A stretch of 10,163 nt of DNA from positions 1 to 10,163 of the forward strand of contig CAYPXV010000058.1 of assembly GCA_964414925.1 (NCBI GenBank), in the 5' to 3' direction. The notes under the pieces were generated by a model. The model saw only the letters and a program-made list of their open reading frames with translations, was not told the DNA's origin and searched no databases. Below are positions 7,275 through 10,163 of this stretch, piece by piece. A program made the position numbers and the translations under genes. The stretch is from PeH17 sp964414925 (lineage in GTDB: Bacteria; Bacillota; Clostridia; Christensenellales; CAG-138). Each line of letters starts with the position of its first letter. The stretch's first letter is position 1.

Positions 7275-7308
7275 CACTGCTCCCCGGGGATTTTCCCGGG
7301 GAGTATTG
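7275..7308 (+). promoter_or_regulatory. Hairpin between gcvH and gcvPA
   Basis: CTCCCCGGG (7280-7288) pairs perfectly with CCCGGGGAG (7295-7303) around the loop GATTTT. On plus-strand RNA the stem is extended by a G.U (7279/7304) and a U-A pair, then one mismatch and two more pairs. It begins 6 nt after the gcvH stop. What follows (TATTGCTC) is not U-rich, so it is probably a partial terminator or a 3' stabiliser for the gcvT-gcvH part of the message, not a full stop. Confidence 0.65.
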
Positions 7309-7339
7309 CTCTATCAAATCTGATTTAAGGAAATTAACA

Positions 7340-8665
7340 ATGAAAAGCTATGTTCCCAATACCGTTAAAGAGCGTGAGGAAATGCTTAAGGCCATAGGTC
7401 TTGACAGCATGGATCAGCTCTTTGGCGACATTCCTGCGGATCTGAAGCTTGACCGTCTTCTCGATCTCCCCGCTCCCGTGAGCGAGATGGAGCTAAGGAA
7501 CATCATCATGGGTTATGTTCTTCAAAACGACGAAGGCGCATTGCTTTTCAGAGGTGCGGGAATCTATCATCACTATATTCCGGCGCTCATTCCTCAGCTT
7601 GTTTCAAGAAGCGAATTTTACACCGCTTATACTCCCTACCAGGCTGAAATGAGTCAGGGAATGCTCCAGAGCATTTTCGAATGGCAGACCGTCATCTGCA
7701 ATCTTACAGGATTGGAAGCATCGAATGCATCCGTTTACGACGGTGCTACGGCAGCGGCGGAAGCTATGATAATGCTTTCCAACATAAAGCGCAAGCATAA
7801 GGTGCTTTACAGTGCCGCACTCAACCCCGGAGTTATTCAGGTAATGAAAACCTATGCTCATTGCAGAAACATCGAGCTTGTCGAAGTTCCGGTAGGAAAA
7901 GACGGTTTAACCGACATGAATGCTCTTAACGAATCCCTTGCCGACAGTGCCGGATTTATCGCAGCACAGCCCAACTATTTCGGCTGCATTGAAAAGATGG
8001 ACGAAATAGCAAATGCCGTTCACGAAGCTAAAGCACTGCTCGTCAGCTATACAAATCCGATAAGTCTCGGACTTATCAAGCGTCCCGGCGATTACGGTGC
8101 CGATATTGCAATCGGTGACACCCAGCCCATGGGTATTCCCATGTGTTTCGGCGGTCCTACCGCAGGCTTTATGGCAACCACCTCCAAGCTCATCAGAAAC
8201 CTTCCCGGAAGAATTGTCGGTGAAACAACCGATGCCGAAGGCGGCAGAGTATTTGTTCTTACGCTCCAGGCAAGAGAACAACATATACGTCGTGAAAAAG
8301 CATCAAGCAACATCTGTTCAAATCAGATGCTTGCCGCCATCATGTCAACGATGTACGCCTGCACCATGGGTCCTTGCGGCATGAAGGAGATTGCGCAGCA
8401 AAATATTGCAAAAGCACATTATCTTGCAGCGGAACTTAACAAACTTCCCTACATGCATATGCGTTATACCGACACTCCGTTCTTCAACGAATTTGTTATG
8501 GATGTTGACCGTCCTGCCGAAGAAATCAACGAAGCACTCAAGACTTTGGGCATTGTAGGCGGACATATTCTGGAGGACGGCGGAATGCTCTGGTGTGCAA
8601 CCGAGATGAATTCACGTCAGGATATTGATTTTCTTATCGAAATGCTTAAGGAGGTAGTTAAATGA
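7340..8665 (+). CDS. gcvPA: Glycine dehydrogenase (decarboxylating) subunit 1
   Basis: This is the N-terminal half of the split P-protein. With GcvPB it forms the PLP enzyme that decarboxylates glycine and loads the aminomethyl group onto lipoyl-GcvH. The 441-aa length is typical. Recognisable stretches are FRGAGIYHHYIPALIPQLV (70-88), YTAYTPYQAEMSQGMLQSI (94-112), GLEASNASVYDGATAAAEA (124-142), GDTQPMGIPMCFGGPTAGFM (259-278) and QAREQHIRREKASSNIC (310-326). As expected for this subunit, it lacks the PLP-binding lysine motif, which is in GcvPB. The ribosome binding site is modest (AAGGA about 8 nt before the ATG), the weakest in the operon, and comes after the intercistronic hairpin. The stop overlaps the start of gcvPB as ATGA, which suggests coupled translation and matched subunit amounts. 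Confidence 0.97.
   Translation: MKSYVPNTVKEREEMLKAIGLDSMDQLFGDIPADLKLDRLLDLPAPVSEMELRNIIMGYVLQNDEGALLFRGAGIYHHYIPALIPQLVSRSEFYTAYTPYQAEMSQGMLQSIFEWQTVICNLTGLEASNASVYDGATAAAEAMIMLSNIKRKHKVLYSAALNPGVIQVMKTYAHCRNIELVEVPVGKDGLTDMNALNESLADSAGFIAAQPNYFGCIEKMDEIANAVHEAKALLVSYTNPISLGLIKRPGDYGADIAIGDTQPMGIPMCFGGPTAGFMATTSKLIRNLPGRIVGETTDAEGGRVFVLTLQAREQHIRREKASSNICSNQMLAAIMSTMYACTMGPCGMKEIAQQNIAKAHYLAAELNKLPYMHMRYTDTPFFNEFVMDVDRPAEEINEALKTLGIVGGHILEDGGMLWCATEMNSRQDIDFLIEMLKEVVK
8648..8655 (+). promoter_or_regulatory. Ribosome binding site of gcvPB inside gcvPA
   Basis: AAGGAGGT lies within the last codons of gcvPA, with 7 nt between its GGAGG core and the ATG at 8662. It fixes the gcvPB start at the ATGA overlap and is the strongest Shine-Dalgarno in the operon. 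Confidence 0.85.
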
Positions 8666-10107
8666 GACAGTCCTATAAGCTGATTTTTGAACGCTCTCAC
8701 GAGGGCAGACGTGCTTACGACCTGCCTGAGCTTGATGTACCTGCATTCGAGGATGCAATTCCCGAATCGATGCGTAACAACGACAAACTCGATTTGCCTG
8801 AACTGGGTGAAGTCGATGTTGTCCGTCATTTCACCAATCTTTCACGCCGCAACTTCGGTGTGGATAACGGTTTCTATCCTCTCGGCTCTTGCACGATGAA
8901 GTATAATCCCAAAATCAACGAGGAAGTTGCAACTCTGTTTGATGATATGCATCCCCTTCTTGACGAGGATATGGCTCAGGGCTCTCTGCGTCTTATGTAT
9001 GACCTTGAAAGTTGCCTGTGTGAAATCTGCGGTATGGACGCTTTCACACTCCAGCCTGCTGCCGGTGCGCACGGCGAATTGACCGGACTTATGCACATTC
9101 GTGCATATCACGAAGCACGCAAGGATTTTGCCAGAACTACCATTATCGTTCCCGATGCGGCACATGGTACCAACCCCGCAAGTGCCGTCATGGCAGGATT
9201 TACCGTTAAGGAAATCAAGTCCGCTCCCGACGGCGGTGTTGACCTTGATGCACTGCGTGCGGCAGTAGGTCCCGATACTGCCGGTCTGATGCTTACAAAT
9301 CCCTCCACACTCGGTCTTTTCGAGCGCAACATAAAGGAAATCGCAAACATCATTCACGAAGCGGGCGGTTTACTTTATTACGACGGTGCAAACCTTAACG
9401 CAATTATGGGCATAGTTCGTCCCGGCGACATGGGCTTTGACGTTGTACATCTTAATCTTCACAAGACATTCTCAACGCCTCATGGCGGCGGCGGTCCCGG
9501 CAGCGGTCCTGTCGGCGTTAAAAAGGAACTCATTCCCTATCTGCCCGTACCGGTTCTGCGTGACGTTGACGGCATGATAACCCTTGATTACGACCGTCCC
9601 GAGTCCATCGGCAAGGTAAAGAATTACTTCGGTAATTTCGGCGTTATGGTAAAGGCATATGCTTACATCCGTTCACTCGGTGCCGAGGGTCTGAAGGAAG
9701 CAAGCGAGAATGCGGTTCTCAATGCAAACTACATCATGAACGCTCTCAGGGGCACTTACGAAATTGCACATGACCGCATTTGTATGCACGAATGTGTAAT
9801 AGCTCCCGGTGAACTGATGGATTACGGTATCCATACAACCGATATCGCCAAGGCATTGATTGACAGAGGTTATCATCCCCCGACCATCTACTTCCCGCTC
9901 ATCGTTCATGAAGCAATGATGATTGAGCCTACCGAAAGCGAAAGCCGTGAAACCCTTGATGAATTTATCGAGGCAATGAAGGATATCGCTAAGGAAGCAA
10001 AGGAGAATCCCGATTCCATCCACGCTTGTCCTAAGACTACTCCCGTCGGAAGACCCGACGAAACCAAGGCGGCTCGAAATCCCGTGGTTCGCTACATTAA
10101 TAAATAA
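8662..10107 (+). CDS. gcvPB: Glycine dehydrogenase (decarboxylating) subunit 2
   Basis: This is the PLP-carrying C-terminal half of the split P-protein, which works with GcvPA to decarboxylate glycine. The 481-aa length is normal for the family. Motifs in order are GFYPLGSCTMKYNP (70-83), LQPAAGAHGELTGLM (130-144), VPDAAHGTNPASAVMAGF (163-180), DGANLNAIMG (241-250) and LNLHKTFSTPHGGGGPG (264-280). In the last, K268 is the expected Schiff-base lysine and the glycine-rich stretch follows it. The C-terminal part contains YHPPTIYFPL and EPTESESRETLDEFI. The ATG overlaps the gcvPA stop codon by four bases. It is the last operon gene in the window. A hairpin about 20 nt downstream probably ends the transcript, which would leave the L-protein gene elsewhere. 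Confidence 0.97.
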   Translation: MRQSYKLIFERSHEGRRAYDLPELDVPAFEDAIPESMRNNDKLDLPELGEVDVVRHFTNLSRRNFGVDNGFYPLGSCTMKYNPKINEEVATLFDDMHPLLDEDMAQGSLRLMYDLESCLCEICGMDAFTLQPAAGAHGELTGLMHIRAYHEARKDFARTTIIVPDAAHGTNPASAVMAGFTVKEIKSAPDGGVDLDALRAAVGPDTAGLMLTNPSTLGLFERNIKEIANIIHEAGGLLYYDGANLNAIMGIVRPGDMGFDVVHLNLHKTFSTPHGGGGPGSGPVGVKKELIPYLPVPVLRDVDGMITLDYDRPESIGKVKNYFGNFGVMVKAYAYIRSLGAEGLKEASENAVLNANYIMNALRGTYEIAHDRICMHECVIAPGELMDYGIHTTDIAKALIDRGYHPPTIYFPLIVHEAMMIEPTESESRETLDEFIEAMKDIAKEAKENPDSIHACPKTTPVGRPDETKAARNPVVRYINK

Positions 10108-10126
10108 AATCATAAAACTATAAACA

Positions 10127-10163
10127 TATTGCCCCCGAAAGTCAAATACTCTCGGGGGCAATA
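10127..10163 (+). terminator. Terminator-like hairpin after gcvPB, reaching the window edge
   Basis: TATTGCCCCCGA (10127-10138) pairs perfectly over 12 bp with TCGGGGGCAATA (10152-10163). After one A/C mismatch, three more pairs close the loop CAAAT. It begins 20 nt after the gcvPB stop. The bases after the stem are outside the window, so a U-tract on the plus strand cannot be judged. On the opposite strand the exit side is T-rich (10126 back to 10098), so it may work in both directions. Confidence 0.75.

Overview
The window looks like core chromosome of a low-to-moderate-GC Bacillota, most likely a Clostridia (gut Oscillospirales/Lachnospirales-type) bacterium. That placement is an inference from four things: an AddA-type helicase-nuclease instead of RecB, a membrane-anchored RNase Y, a glycine decarboxylase P-protein split into two genes, and strong Shine-Dalgarno sites with near-consensus sigma-A promoters. 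No mobile element, CRISPR array, prophage or transfer signature is visible.

The left half is on the minus strand. From right to left it holds addA (5501-2037; DNA end resection and recombination), rny (1861-275; initiation of mRNA decay), a long hairpin, and a tRNA-Ser(UGA) gene that runs off the left edge at position 1. Each transcription unit has its own good promoter. rny has two candidate promoters, and the upstream one gives a leader of about 104 nt with two hairpins.

The right half is on the plus strand and is one glycine cleavage operon: gcvT (5741-6823), gcvH (6891-7268), gcvPA (7340-8665) and gcvPB (8662-10107). A promoter in the 239-bp divergent region shared with addA drives it. 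A GC-rich hairpin lies between gcvH and gcvPA, and a terminator-like hairpin reaches the right edge. GcvPA and GcvPB form the PLP-dependent decarboxylase, GcvH carries the aminomethyl group on lipoyl-lysine, and GcvT passes the one-carbon unit to tetrahydrofolate with release of ammonia. The L-protein (dihydrolipoyl dehydrogenase) and lipoylation genes are not in the window.

I found no previously undescribed protein system. The points worth a second look are at RNA level. The hairpin after rny is fully paired only as minus-strand RNA, because all four of its A/C mismatches become G.U pairs. The tRNA-Ser has an unusual T-loop. The rny leader is structured. The gcv leader is short and carries no recognisable glycine riboswitch. 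AddA has no AddB partner next to it.
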